DNA of 64,000 nt from Chenopodium formosanum (GCA_024500155.1 CM044867.1:24501632-24565631); one strand, 5' to 3'; shown: positions 1 to 10,954, numbered from the stretch's first letter. Program-made: numbers and translations. Notes: generated by a model from the letters alone, not told the origin.

Positions 1-1065
1 AAAGTTGATGGTTTTGTTTTGGAAACATTTAGTTAATGATATCAGCTTATGTATGCTGACATGTTTTTTGGACAACATTAGTTAATGATGCAATTGCTAT
101 ATGACAGTTGATGTTTTTGGATAACATTAGTTAATATGCTGATTTTGGTTTATCTTTGTCACTTTGAATGTGTAATTTCAATGTGTTATATGTTATATGC
201 ATGTGTTATATGCATGCAATATCTGTAATTTCAATGTTGTTAATACAGAACAAATAGAATGCAAAATAAGGGAAATTCATCTACTTTTATTCAATTAGAA
301 AGTAGTACATAATTAGGGAATACATAAACATCTACTTAACTGAAACTAGGGCTACCACAATTCTCCCTGATTACATCTTCTTAATTTCGATTTGCAACAA
401 TAACTAGCATAATAAATTACATAATCAGACCAATTTTAACAATTCCCTTAATTTACTTCACTAATCCATCCACCTTTTCATTCAAAGCAACAATGGGACT
501 CTATTCAACCTCTAATTCCTCCCCCGACCTAATAACATCTTCCTCCTTCAGCCACGCAAAAAAATCGCAAGACCTGCACTTGTAAAACAGCCTTCGTGGT
601 TTTTTTGCCGTTTCCGAAACCATGACAGCAGCAGCCACCTGGGGTGGTTTACAGTAGCAATGGACATGCTTCACCCAATCAAGCTTCTCGTCAATTGTGA
701 TACCCCTAACAGAAGAAGAACGAGAGAATTTCATTGAGAAATTTAGCTTAATTGCAAATAATTGAAATACAGGGGAAATATGAATCGTGGATTTCCGTTT
801 CTAGGGTTTATAAAGAAAAAAAAATTGGGGATTTTGGATTAGGAGGGAAAAGGGCAATCTGATTTGGAGGGAAAACTGATTTTTAAGGGTAAATTAGACT
901 TTTTGACTAAAGCTAACTACAGTTAGGCTAATATTAAAGGATTAATGTCAAAAAGTTACCATTGAATTAGTTTGGTTAATTATTGATTACCATAGATAAT
1001 TCAAAAAGTTAGTGTTTACCGTTAAGGAAAAAAAAGAAGTACATGGGTACCATTGAGAATTTCCC
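1..1065. mobile_element. MULE-A, right end only (element continues left of window)
   Basis: The last 20 or so bases before 1065, read on the minus strand, begin GGGAAATTCTCAATGGTACC. This is close to the terminus of the complete MULE at 47717-53079 (GGGAAATTCTCATTGGTGAA). A GRF zinc-finger pseudogene lies 331 bp inside this end, as in the complete element (351 bp). The region 1-380 is AT-rich with no coding sequence that I recognise and may be the space between the GRF gene and a transposase outside the window. The TSD cannot be tested. Confidence 0.6.
381..734 (-). pseudogene. GRF zinc-finger/membrane-helix protein of MULE-A, three in-frame stops
   Basis: From an ATG at 734 an open stretch of 77 codons encodes a GRF-type zinc finger: a CYC pair, a spacer with RRLFYKC, then CDFFAWL. 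It ends at a TAG (501-503), but the same frame continues past that stop and two TAA codons (453-455, 417-419) to a TAA at 381-383. Total length is 118 codons, against 117 (stop included) for the intact relative at 52378-52728. The readthrough part aligns by eye with that protein's hydrophobic tail (KIGLIM and FIMLVIVA against RVALIM and FVLILVVA). GRF fingers bind zinc and in other proteins contact nucleic acid. Function here is not known. It is a decayed accessory gene of a Mutator-like transposon. Confidence 0.75.
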
Positions 1066-1206
1066 CAAAAAAAAGAAAATAACAACAAGTAAATACAATG
1101 AATCAAGTAACTTACTGTTTAGGGTGGGTGTCAATTTAACTCACTTCGCTTGTTCATTGATTATTCTTGTAGATAGAGGGTGATGCCATGGCAGAGATTA
1201 GATTAA

Positions 1207-1358
1207 GGGTCTGTTCACATTTACTTAATTTCAGTTTAGTTCAGTTCAATTCAGTTGAGCTCCTAATTTCCCTCTCTCATAAAATATTCATTTCAGCTCA
1301 ATTCAGTTCAGTTCAGCTTCAATCAGTTCAGTTCAGTTCAGTAAATGTGAGTAGGCCC
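1207..1358. mobile_element. Tourist/PIF-Harbinger-like MITE, 152 bp
   Basis: Imperfect terminal inverted repeats begin GGGTCTGTTCACATTTACT on the left and GGGCCTACTCACATTTACT on the right (minus strand). TAA flanks both ends (1204-1206, 1359-1361), the 3-bp TSD typical of PIF/Harbinger elements. The interior is made of short TTCAGTTCAG repeats. The element at 16387-16699 is related. Confidence 0.7.
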
Positions 1359-1900
1359 TAAAGCTGATTAATTACCTTGTTTTTGAAGAGATGAGAGAGA
1401 TTGGGGAAAATTAAAATGAAAGGGGAGAAATGAGAGTTCAGAAGGAAATTAGGGTGGGGAAATTAGAAGAAAGGTGAGGGATTAGTAAATTATAGGTCAT
1501 CCCAAGGTCGAAAAAGACTAAGTCAATGCCGGGAAGTAACCCTTGGTTTGTCTTGAACAAAAAAATTTTACAATCAAGTTTCTAGTGGCCAAAAAATTTA
1601 CTCCTATAAAGTTTTTTCCAACAAAAAAGTTGTTATGAATGGCTTTTTCTGACAAAATTTCCTAAAAATAATCCCTATTTCACTACCCATTAACTTTTAA
1701 CAGGCCTAGTAGGTCACCTTACCTACTGTAGCTTATTATTTAGCTAACGCAGAAGTGACCGTTAGTCACAATTGATTTTTTAATTTTTTAAAGCGCTTTT
1801 AAGGGTAGGGGTGTTGGTGATTCCCTTGTTTCCATCTTTTCCTCGAGCTTATCTTCGATCTTCTTTGTTATTCAATTATTTTGACATTGAATTGATTACA

Positions 1901-2525
1901 ATGTCTGGAGGAAGGGGTCAAAATCAATCACGAATTGCAAGTGGTGGTTCTTTACGTTTGTCTTCTAGTTTAAGGGGAAATACTCCATCACGAATTCAAT
2001 GCACTTGTGGTTTAACGGCGGTTTTGCAAACGGTAAAGCAAGGGCATAATGTAGGCTTAGAGTTCTACGATTGTCGTAAATGGTCGGTAATTATTTCCTC
2101 AATTTAATAATGTCGGGATTTAATTTGAATTATGAAAATTAGAATTTATGTTGTAATTGGGTAAATTAGGATTACATTTAGGGTTTAATCTTCTTGTTGA
2201 TATTGTTATGAATGTGCGCAGGATCCACAATGCAATTTTATGAAGTGGGTGGATTACAACATCAATTGTTTGAGAAGGAAACAAGTTTAGCTAAATTGGA
2301 GCTTCAGAAGGAGATGGTTGAAGAAAAAGTTAAGAAATTACAAGAGATGAAGCAACATTTAGAGGAAGAATTGCATGAGCTGAAAACGGAATTGTGCCAA
2401 GTGTGTATTTAGCTGATGAGGATTGCAAGGAACGAAAGGAACTTTTAAATGGCTTTGTTTTTTTCATGGGTTCTATTTGCTATTTTAGTTTTTTTATGCA
2501 AAGTAGGAATGTATTACAAGTATGA
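1901..2525 (+). pseudogene. GRF zinc finger, coiled coil and membrane helix gene of MULE-B, frameshifted
   Basis: Exon 1 (ATG 1901 to 2086) encodes a Ser/Gly-rich start and the first half of a GRF finger (CTCGL, then FYDCRKWS). A GT donor at 2087 and an AG acceptor at 2220-2221 fit an intron of 135 bp. Joining them completes the finger in frame (DPQCNFMKWVD). The frame then stops early, while the next frame is open for a charged coiled coil rich in E, K and L (about 2262-2412). A second shift near 2405 leads to a hydrophobic segment (NGFVFFMGSICYFSFF) ending at TGA 2523-2525. The layout matches known plant GRF proteins with coiled coil and tail anchor; two one-base shifts make it a pseudogene. 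Alternative splicing could rescue part of it. Confidence 0.65.
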
Positions 2526-4910
2526 AGAATGTATTAGTGGGTACTGGGTTGTATTAGCTTTGTATAATGATCATGTACTGTGTTACTCAATCAATATATA
2601 AAAAGTACTTGGTGTGCAAAAGTAAAGTGGGCACATTCATTTGATTAATAATTGAAAATAACACAAAGTAGTTTGAAGTTGCACCAAGCTAAACAAAGAT
2701 ACCTGAGTATGCTTTTAATAAGTACATTTCTCTCTTGTAACTATCATGCACATAGTCTTCAACTCCCTTGTTTAGGTAGTAGATACATGCTACAACATGG
2801 TAGCATGGGATTCCATGCATATCCCACCTTTCGCATGTGCATGATCTAGCATTCAAGTCCACAACAAGCTGGTCCAATTGTGGCTTACATTGAATAACTG
2901 ATGTGATGATGGGTACACCTCACAGTAGGCTGCTTTGTGCTTCTCCTTTTTAAGATTGCTTTGAAACCTAAGGCACAGAACATAAATACCCTTCTCTAAT
3001 TCTTGCCTCTTATGCACCAATCTTTGCATAAGTGAAGTTCTTATCTCTTCTAACAGGTATAAAAAAATTTTAGTCCTTGCTGAAATTATAACCGTTAAAC
3101 GTTTCGGCCATATTACTTGTTATAGCATCAGTTTTAATACTAGGATCAAGGAAATCCCTACAAAAACAACTTGGATTATATGCTTTGAATGCATTTGCTG
3201 CTTCCCTAGTCAGTCAATGTAGTCCGCTGCAACATTGTATGATTTTGCTATTTTCCAAAATAGCAACTTCATTTCATCTCCTCGACATGTCTAATGGCAC
3301 AAAGCAAAAATATATATGTCGAGCACAATGTCTATGCTCTAACATAGGAAGACATTCTTCACCCTGTTAATGATTGCCTCAAAACAATGAAACACATAGG
3401 GGTAAGAAATATGTCACTAACTTAGCTAAATTTAAACCAAAAAAAGAGAGAAAAAACTCATGTTGTTCCAGTGTACCTGGTGCTCATCTAATATAATATC
3501 CGGGCTTTGACCTTTATCCAATTCCAGCAATGCTCGCAACTGTTGGAAAAACCATTCCCAAGAAGAATTATTCTCACCCTCCACCACTACTTTGACTACT
3601 AGGTACATCTGGTCGTTTGAATCTTTCCCAACAGCAGCTAACAATTGTCCACCCGAGATTGTTTTTAAAAAATGCATCTACACACAATACTCTCCTGCAT
3701 CCCTCAACCCAACCTTTCTTCACACCCTCAAAACAAAGAGTCTTTGAAAGACCGGTGAGGCTGCTTATTTGGTTGTGTCAATCACCAACTCAACATGAGA
3801 CCCACTACTACTAGCCCTTATTGCTTCCAATAGCCTATTACTTTCATGTAATGGTGATGAATAGAGCCATGGAGAAGTCTATATGCAGCATACTTTACCT
3901 TATAGGCAAAGTCCCTTTTCACCAATACTTTAAAAGTCCTGCTAATACACTCTACCATCTTTTTGGCGAGCCAATTTGGCCTGCTTTTGATGACTTCTAG
4001 AAACTGTAGAGCAACCCAAGCACTCTTCACCTGCCTATTTTTTTCATGTTTCTATGGCAATTGCGCTCCCCATACACTCTATTCACTTGATTCCTAGTCT
4101 ACCAAGATGTCTACATGTAGAAGGAGCACCCCTCAAACCTCTGTTACTAATACTAGCAAACTTCAAATTCCTGCCTTGATGCACAACATACCTTCCATTT
4201 GAATTGGAAGAAATCCGTATCTAGGCTTACTGGTAACCTTACCCTCCTTATCCTTCCACCCTGTAGTGTATCATCCTCAAAACTAGGAGGAGTGTAGATC
4301 TCTTACTCACTGCTTTCATAATCACTCTCCAAACCACCAAATGGCCTATGGTCATGTAACACCCCTGATTTACTAACTAATAATAAACAAGAAAGAAAGG
4401 AAAAATAAACAACCTTTGAATAAAATTGCGGAAGCATACACCTAAATTAGAGGTATTACCGCCACACTCGTCAATCTGTCAAGTGTTAAGGCTTACAAAA
4501 TCCCAATAATTACAGCCCAATAATCTAGGTGAGCTATTTGTACAACTTTATAAATTAAATTTGTTATAACAAACTAATCCAAACACTTGAGCTCATTTAG
4601 CTACGATCACTTAATTAACCTGCTTAAAAATCTTGACTGCTCACCATTAAGGACAAATCCCAAAATAGAACGTCGCAGGGCCACCATAAGAATAGGACAT
4701 GGCCGCAAACACAAGTAGCACAACAAAACAACACACACACGTTAGCAAAAAGCTGAGTAATCATCACGTATCAAAATACAGAATATAATAGAATATTAAT
4801 ATAATTAGCTCACTTAGTTCGAAACTACATTATACATATGCACCTCAAGAGTAAAAGAACTCCTACTATGAAAATGACCTTTGTCACATAAACCTTGAAT
4901 AATAATACAA

Positions 4911-5323
4911 CTAGTGTGTAGCCCGGGCGTTGCACCGGATTACTACTTATAAATATATATAATGACATAATGTTGGTAAAAAAAAAAGACTTAACATTGT
5001 CTTAATTTTGTTAAATCTATTCGTTTTTATTAATTTTTCTCTACGCTGTATAATTATTTATGTGTTCACTTAAACATATAGTAATTTATGTGTGTATAAA
5101 TAACATGAGTTACTATTGGCTAAGATGGTAAGAATGTGATCTCATATACATGAGGTCACATGTTCGAAACTTGTGGGATGTTTTTTTCTCAATAGTGACA
5201 TGAAATCATTGCTACAATGCTAGTGGTGACGTGGCATAAGTGTAGTGATGTGGCACAATATTAGTATAGATCTACGTGGAACATAAACGTTTTTAGGAAC
5301 GCTTTTTAATATATAAGTATAGA
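4911..5323 (-). mobile_element. Non-autonomous Helitron, 413 bp
   Basis: On the minus strand it begins TCTATACTTATATATT and ends CTAG. Just before the end is a GC palindrome (GCCCGGGC), the usual Helitron 3' hairpin. It lies between host A and T, as Helitrons do, with no TSD. A copy inside an LTR, so younger than that LTR. Confidence 0.75.
5115..5177 (+). other. tRNA-like segment inside the Helitron
   Basis: The stretch has an A-box-like TGGCTAAGATGG and a B-box-like ATGTTCGAAAC in tRNA spacing, and a T-arm-like stem CACA/TGTG around TTCGAAA. It lacks a good acceptor stem, so it is a tRNA-derived relic, not a functional tRNA gene. Confidence 0.4.
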
Positions 5324-5986
5324 TTTTTCACTCAATTAACTCATAACCAATAAGTATGACATGCTCTTTGTTTTATACCCAGTCTTGGACATGGGTAATT
5401 TGAATAACAAACCAACAAGTATAAAAACTTGAATACTCTCAATAACCTGAAAAACACCTTAAACCAAACCACATACGGGCCAAATCCCACTGTAAGGGAC
5501 CATAGAAAAATATAAATAAATATTTTACCTCATTCTTAACTCATGATTATCATCCTTTTACCAACATGCTAAGGACTAAGGTATATAACGCCGAGCCTCA
5601 AACCAAGAACAAAATAATAATACTCAACCTTTTGATCTCATACTTCGATCAACTAATCATTCACATGATAATAAATAGTATCTCAACAATGGCACATGTT
5701 CCCAAATATAACATAATAATTCGATTTATAAACATCTCAACTCTTAGGGTAATCAAACTAGTACCCAAAATTAATTAAATCATAACCCAAAAATAATACT
5801 CTGCATTAATAACCCTAAACCTCGATAAAATAATACTCCTTATAGCAACAACATTAAAACCCTAGAAATAATCAATCATAAACAATAAAAGTACTACGAT
5901 ACTCATATCCAATCAAATTATATAATACCAATAATCAATCATATACATATACAAACTTGATCACACGAATTACAATTATAAAATTT

Positions 5987-5990
5987 ACAC

Positions 5991-6024
<34 letters not shown>

Positions 6025-6034
6025 TAATAATAAT
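5987..6034. repeat. ATA/TAA microsatellite
   Basis: About 15 trinucleotide units of ATA with one or two interruptions. Confidence 0.9.
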
Positions 6035-6542
6035 ACTACAGAGTACAAATAATAAATCATATCACACGTAATAATACAAAATATAATACAAACATCTCAA
6101 AAGTTTTGTGTGATTACCTTCGCCATCATTATCGAGTAATGAGCAGAAACTATTAGCATTAATTGTATGCAAGAGGTCGCGATTTCAATCACACATATGC
6201 ATTTGATGATCAGGAAATAAAGCAAACGGGTTTGTCAATCGTGCATAATTAATTATGTAGTGAGAATAATGGATTGATGAAATATGTTTCTCATAAACTA
6301 GGAAGGTTAATATATTGGGTGAATGATTAAAAATAAATTCTACAAAGGCTTATATATATATCATCCGTGATATAATCGAACATGACAATTGTGAATGAGA
6401 ACAAGTCAAGTGTTCTTAATAGGAGGAAGAAACGGATGATAATATTTACAGTAATACAATGACCAAAAGGTTTAGGGTTGATGTGAGTATTTATAAGTAG
6501 AGAGATTTAGCCAAAGTCCGAAATAAAGTAGGGTTTATAAAA

Positions 6543-7510
6543 GGAAATTTTGTAATTATTAATCCCAACTTTGGGAGATTTACTTTCATTAATCCCAACT
6601 ATCGATTATTTTTAAATAATCCCAACTTTGGGGGGCGTCTTCTTTTATTAGGCCAAAAGCGGTCAACAAAAGTCAATCACCTGTTATACCAGGTTATTGA
6701 ACACGTGTCAACACTTATTTTGTCCAAAAAAAAAATAAATAAAAAAAAATCAAAGTTTAAAAAAAAATCAAAAAATGAAAAAAAAAAATCCTCCCTCCAT
6801 CTCACGCAGCCCCACCACCTCCTCCCTAGTAGCCACCTGAAAACCACCAACTCCCCAGCGAAAACCACCGAAACCCAACCGATAACCACAGAAACCAAGC
6901 CGAAAACCACCAAACCCCACCGAAAACCACCGAAACCCCAAAACCCAGCAACGAAAACCCCAAAATCGCAGCCACCGAAACCCCAAATCGCGAGAAACAG
7001 AGGGAGGGGGAATCAGCGGCGAAAGGTGAAGGGAAATCACCGGCGCAAAAGGGAGGTGGAATCAGCGGCGAAAGAGGGAGGGGGATTCGCGCTGCTGGTG
7101 GTAATGGGGGTCGAGGTCGCGGTTGGTTGGCCGGTGGTTTTGGGTGGTTTTAGGGGGTCGCGGTTGGTGGTTTTAGGGGTCGCGGTTGGTGCGGCTGGTG
7201 GTTTTGGGTGGTTTTAGGGGTTGCGGTTGGTGTGGCTGGTGGTTTTGGGTGGTTGTTGGGATGCTACTGGTGGCCGGAATTGGGAGGGGTTTTGGTTGTT
7301 TTTTTTTAATTTTTTTTTTTTAATTTTTTTGACCAATGAAATTGCGACATGTGGCATTTAAGGAAAAAAAACCTTTTAAACAGGTCACCGATTTTTTTGA
7401 CCTGATAAAAGAAGACGCCCCCCAAAGTTGGGTTTATTTTAAAATAATCGATAGCTGGGATTAATGAATGTAAATCGCCCAAAGTTGGGATTAATAATTA
7501 CAAATTTTCC
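6543..7510. mobile_element. Non-autonomous MULE with long inverted repeats and 9-bp TSD
   Basis: The ends are inverted repeats of about 110 bp starting GGAAATTTTGTAATTATTAA, including the motif AATCCCAACTTTGGG repeated within each arm. The 9-bp sequence tttataaaa flanks both ends (6534-6542 and 7511-7519). The middle is much richer in G and C than its surroundings, with ACCACCGAAACCCC-type and GGTTTTAGGGGTCGCGGTTG-type repeats. No transposase. An open frame of 170 codons at 6705-7217 is low-complexity (Lys/Pro then Gly/Val) and I do not call it a gene. The GC-rich core could be captured gene sequence. Confidence 0.85.
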
Positions 7511-7728
7511 TTTATAAAATAAAAGATAGATTTTTTTTTTTGTTAAAATCAAATACTCTAATTCAATATTTTCTAAAGTCACAAATATACGGGTATTACA
7601 GGTGCACCAGATGCCCCCTCAGCAGCAAAAGATGCCCCCTCACCAGCAGTAGAAGGCCCCTCAACACCTGCTGGTGTAAACACACCCTTTTAATCAATTT
7701 CCCTGCAGCTGCTTCTCTTTGAAGTTGT

Positions 7729-8018
7729 TGTAATACCCCTCATGATTGCTTTAAAGGATTTGATATACTACTCATATCAACAAGATGCATCTTTCTTTTA
7801 GGGAGCTCATATGCTAAGATACTCTGTAGTTAAACGTGCTTGGGTGGGAGTAGTTTTGTGATGGGTGACCTCTTGGGAAGTTTTTCCAGGGTGCGCATGT
7901 GTGAGAACAAAATGCGCCAGAAGGATTTGTGTTGGTTTGTGGGGAAAGTTGTTGGCCCTTGATGCACATTTCGTGACAATAGGCCCCTCCCTAATTTGTT
8001 TGGGGTCGGGGTGTTACG
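7729..8018 (+). mobile_element. Cassandra-type TRIM solo LTR carrying a 5S rRNA-like promoter
   Basis: The 290-bp unit starts TGTAATACCCC and ends GGGGTGTTACG (last base mutated from the usual CA end), and both sides carry gttgt (7724-7728, 8019-8023), a 5-bp TSD. Inside, about 7807-7897, is a 5S rRNA-like stretch: GTAGTTAAACGTGCTTGGG matches the A-box region, GATGGGTGACC the intermediate element and TCTTGGGAAG the C-box. Cassandra elements are known plant TRIMs with 5S-derived LTR promoters. It is a single LTR, so a recombination remnant. Confidence 0.85.
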
Positions 8019-9235
8019 GTTGTGCTACCTAAATAAGCTTACTACTTCATACCTTTACTTTCTCCCTTGCTGTAGGGAATTCATCATCACTAGTATCGGA
8101 TTGAAACTGCAACTCCTCATTCAAAGTTGCCTCATGTGTAAAATTTTCCAAAAGTACCAGTTTTAGTTGCTACTCCTTTGCCCTTATCATTTTCAGGGAC
8201 ATTAGTTGGGCCTAACTCATCACTCCGCTCACTATACCATCCTAAAAGATCATTAAGATTCATTAGAGTATCAAGCCTATTGTCAAACCATTCATAATCT
8301 TTCAATGGGTTCCAAGTGAGTTGAGGTGTAGAAGTGTTGGTGTTTGTGAGTTGCTGTGTTTTGGTGGCAATTAAAGCATGAGTTGCAGATCTAGGGTTCT
8401 CATGTTTTAGGATGGCTTTGTTAAAAGATTTGGTTTGATGAGTCTAAGGTGGATGGTTTTGCTTTAATATGTGATGTGGCAGGAACAACTTGAGGACAAA
8501 TTAATGTGGCAAGAGGAATCTTTATTTGGTGGTTTAGCTAGAAGGTTAAAAGTCTTTTTTCTAGGACATGACCTCACTTGGGTCAACACTTTTGTGTGTG
8601 GGGCACTTTTTGGAACAAGTTTAGTTGGTTTTAAAGGAACAATGTTGGAATGTGGCTCATTGGGAGCTTCAATTAATTGAGCAATACAGTTGACAACTGT
8701 ACCCCATGATAAAGATACACCTCCACACCCTTATGCTTTTGTGCTCTCTCAATTAATTGCAAAGTATCATTGTCATTATCTACCCTTCTCAACCATCAGT
8801 TAAACTAAGTCTAGGAACTAGGAAATACAAACTCTCAACCTTTTTTGTCTCTCCACAATCCTTCCCTAACACAATTAAGTCCCAGTAACATAGCTCATCA
8901 GGGTCTGCTTGTTCTGTCCTCCTTTTCCCTCCTTCAAACACCAACTGCCCATTTGCAACATGCTTGAAAACACCCCTGCCAAAACTTCAATGTAATTATC
9001 ACTCATTTCAACCTATCAATATGACCATATCAACAACAAACCACAATTTAACAAAATTCAACCGCATTACATAAAAATTCAAGCCAGATTTGTAGCAAAA
9101 TCGATCAAACAACAAACTCAATTCAATTATACCAAAATTAAAACCCAATTAACAGTCAATTTTTACCAAATTATACACAAAAATACCAAAAATTGAAGCT
9201 TTTGGATATTTGTACATGCAATTAGCACCAAACAA

Positions 9236-9352
9236 GTAGTTTTGGTATCCTTGCGTTATCACGCGGCGTTAATACGCCCAAGTCTATCTCTACGATATAA
9301 TTATACATATTATACAAGTATTTCCGTAGAGGGAGATTTGGGGGGCGTTACA
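9236..9352 (+). mobile_element. LTR 3' fragment, same family as 60530-62884
   Basis: It matches the last 100 or so bases of the nested LTR ending at 62884, sharing TAATACGCCCAAGTCTATCT and CGTAGAGGGAGATTTG, and ends GGCGTTACA. The 5' part of the LTR is missing. Confidence 0.75.
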
Positions 9353-9768
9353 ATTCCCCTCCTTCTAGAACTAATTATTCCGGGTATGGATCAAGGGTAC
9401 TGACTGGAGTAGGCTGGGTCCAGCTGGGTAACTTGCATAGGGTGACAAACGTAACTTCCCCCAGGGATGGCTTGAGGAACCCTCCTTCGATGCTTAAGTT
9501 AGAATGTGTTTAGAGAGAGAAAGTATACTTAAAAAGATAGAGAGTGTGTGATAACTTGTGTGTCTAACCTCTTTTCCAATGTTCTTGGTTCCTTATATAT
9601 AGGTGTACAATCTCCTTTGGGCGGAGTCGAACTTGGTGAGCCTGCGGGGCTGATTCCTCTGAGTGCTCTTCCAATGATGACTGCGCACCCCGTGGTGAGG
9701 CTTGGACCTGGCTATAGCTCAGTAGGAGCTATCCTATACAATTAAAATATTGTAAGTATAATCCAACT
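9353..9768. other. Unassigned, possible retroelement remnant
   Basis: No coding sequence recognised. A TATA-like TTATATATAGG occurs near 9592-9602 with a GA-rich stretch before it, which looks like part of an LTR promoter, but no ends are visible. Confidence 0.3.
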
Positions 9769-9776
9769 ATTGAAAG

Positions 9777-10654
9777 TAGAGGTAAAAGTTCAGTTTTTAT
9801 TTTGGTTAATTGCCCAACCAAATTAAAACCAAACCACTTTATTTCGGTTTTAGGATTTTGCAAACTACGCCACACTACTTTAGCTTTAAAACCTAACCAA
9901 ACCAAACCACCTAAATTTTGGTTTTCTTAAAAAAAAAAACAAACTGCATCGATCAAAACTGAACAAGCATCATAAACATCAAGTTTTGCAAAAAAAAAAA
10001 CAAACCGCATTAATCAAAACCGAACAAGCATCATAAATATCCTTTTTGTTCCCTCTTCTTTTTTCAGATTTTGAGATACTTCGTCAAGCCCGTTTTCAAT
10101 TTGAGGCTCGTCAGGAACACCTCCCACATTGGTTGCCATTGGTCTAGGACATATAAAAAAGAAACACAAATCAATTTGTAAACTCATAAGTAAAAAGTCA
10201 TGCAATTGAACAATTGAGCTTAGCAAATAGGCGAAATTGCAATTAATGAATCGCAAGTAAAAATTACTTGCAGCATACCTTTGGACGGTGGTCGGTGGTT
10301 GGTGGACGGTCGTCGGTGAAAAGAGGAACTGAGTGGAGTTACTAGAGTATGAGAGTCAGAGAGAGTGAGAAGAGGCTGAGTGGAGGAAGTTAGACTAAGG
10401 TTTTTTTTTTTTTTTTTTTTGCTTTATATACTATGGCTAAAACTAGAGTTCGGCTTAGGATTTATTTGGGGTTTGGGCCAGCAATTTGGTTCTGTTTTGG
10501 TTTTTTGGTTTTTCAATTTCTGAAACCGAAACTAAATAATAAATATTTCAGTTTCTTGATTTTGCAAACCGTATCAAACCACTTAAGGAAAAAAACTGAA
10601 CCATTTTTCTAATTCGGTTCGGTTTGGTTTTAAACCAACTTAGTTTCACCCCTA
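9777..10654 (-). mobile_element. Internally deleted hAT element, 878 bp
   Basis: The ends are TAGAGGTAAA on the left and CACCCCTA on the right (TAGGGGTG inverted). The flanks attgaaag (9769-9776) and atttaaag (10655-10662) match in 7 of 8 bases, an hAT-size TSD. Near both ends are many TTTTGGTT/AACCAAA motifs, usual for this kind of element. On the minus strand an ATG at 10139 opens a reading frame of the hAT type. Confidence 0.75.
10014..10139 (-). pseudogene. hAT transposase N-terminus, truncated
   Basis: The frame from ATG 10139 reads MATNVGGVPDEPQIENG and then a Lys/Glu stretch, like the acidic start of plant hAT transposases just before their BED zinc finger. It runs out after about 41 residues. 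No BED finger or hATC dimerisation domain follows, so the coding part was lost by deletion. Confidence 0.5.
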
Positions 10655-10954
10655 ATTTAAAGTCCACCCACACGATCAAATACCGCACAAAATTCCTTAA
10701 GGTTGTGTGTTCGTATACTTATTTATCTGAGAGATTTCCATAGAAATTACTCGAAATTCCTAAGTTCCTCAAGTATGCTACATTTTACAAAAAGTTCTCG
10801 CATACAATCCACGACACATCAACCAAAAACTAAATTTTTTTTATTATTATTTTGTAAAAGGGTATAGAAACCGCTAATTCAATCAGCGGTTTAATAAACA
10901 CACATGTACCAAAATTCAGTTAAGTATTCTTACTCTTAATAAACCGCTAATTGA

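Larger units (their letters stand above)
4355..7600 (-). mobile_element. Long solo LTR of the TGTAA-CCCC family, interrupted
   Basis: It begins TGTAACACCCC and ends CGGGTATTACA, so it has TG...CA ends. The internal order (a purine stretch near 4660-4770 with CAGCAAAAAGCTGAGTA-like sequence) matches the better preserved copy at 11992-14934 on the same strand. Flanks are ggtca and ggtgc, so only three of five TSD bases match. It splits the MULE-B transposase and contains a Helitron (4911-5323) and a MULE (6543-7510). No protein-coding region or primer site is seen, hence solo LTR. Confidence 0.65.
2689..9005 (-). pseudogene. MuDR-type transposase (mudrA-like), broken
   Basis: Fragments in order on the minus strand: an N-terminal plant MULE domain near 8985-8700 (readable as GQLVFEGGKRR, ADPDELCYWDLIVLGKD, ESLYFLVPRLSL); a linker with WYSERSDELG (about 8250-8200) and acidic GEGAS/AEGAS repeats (7601-7680); a stretch at 4030-3818; the DDE core at 3677-3432 (QLLAAVGKDSNDQMYLV, then NNSSWEWFFQQL); and the SWIM zinc finger at 2877-2689 (CTCERWDMHGIPCYH). 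Two insertions and many stops and shifts separate them, so no full protein is possible. The 3' end faces the GRF gene about 160 bp away. Family assignment is firm; exon borders are not resolved. Confidence 0.8.
1531..9235 (-). mobile_element. MULE-B, decayed Mutator-like element with nested insertions
   Basis: A minus-strand transposase pseudogene (about 9005 down to 2689) and a convergent plus-strand GRF gene (1901-2525) form one unit. The left end is placed at 1531, where GGGAAGTAACCC begins. This starts GGGAA like the other MULE ends here and lies 370 bp from the GRF start, close to the spacing in the other two copies. No TSD can be tested, because the right end is replaced by an LTR fragment at about 9236. 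Inserted later: a long LTR (4355-7600) and a Cassandra-type LTR (7729-8018). The left boundary is an inference. Confidence 0.55.

Noticed and set aside
5115..5177. Functional tRNA gene
   Set aside because: No convincing acceptor stem and several arm mismatches; called only a tRNA-like relic.
6705..7217. 170-codon plus-strand ORF
   Set aside because: Low-complexity Lys/Pro and Gly/Val sequence due to base composition of the MULE core.
7807..7897. Genuine 5S rRNA gene
   Set aside because: Only part of the 5S sequence with changes, and it lies inside an LTR with a TSD.
8471..8680. Plus-strand 69-codon ORF
   Set aside because: It is antisense to the MULE-B transposase N-terminal region and has no domain.
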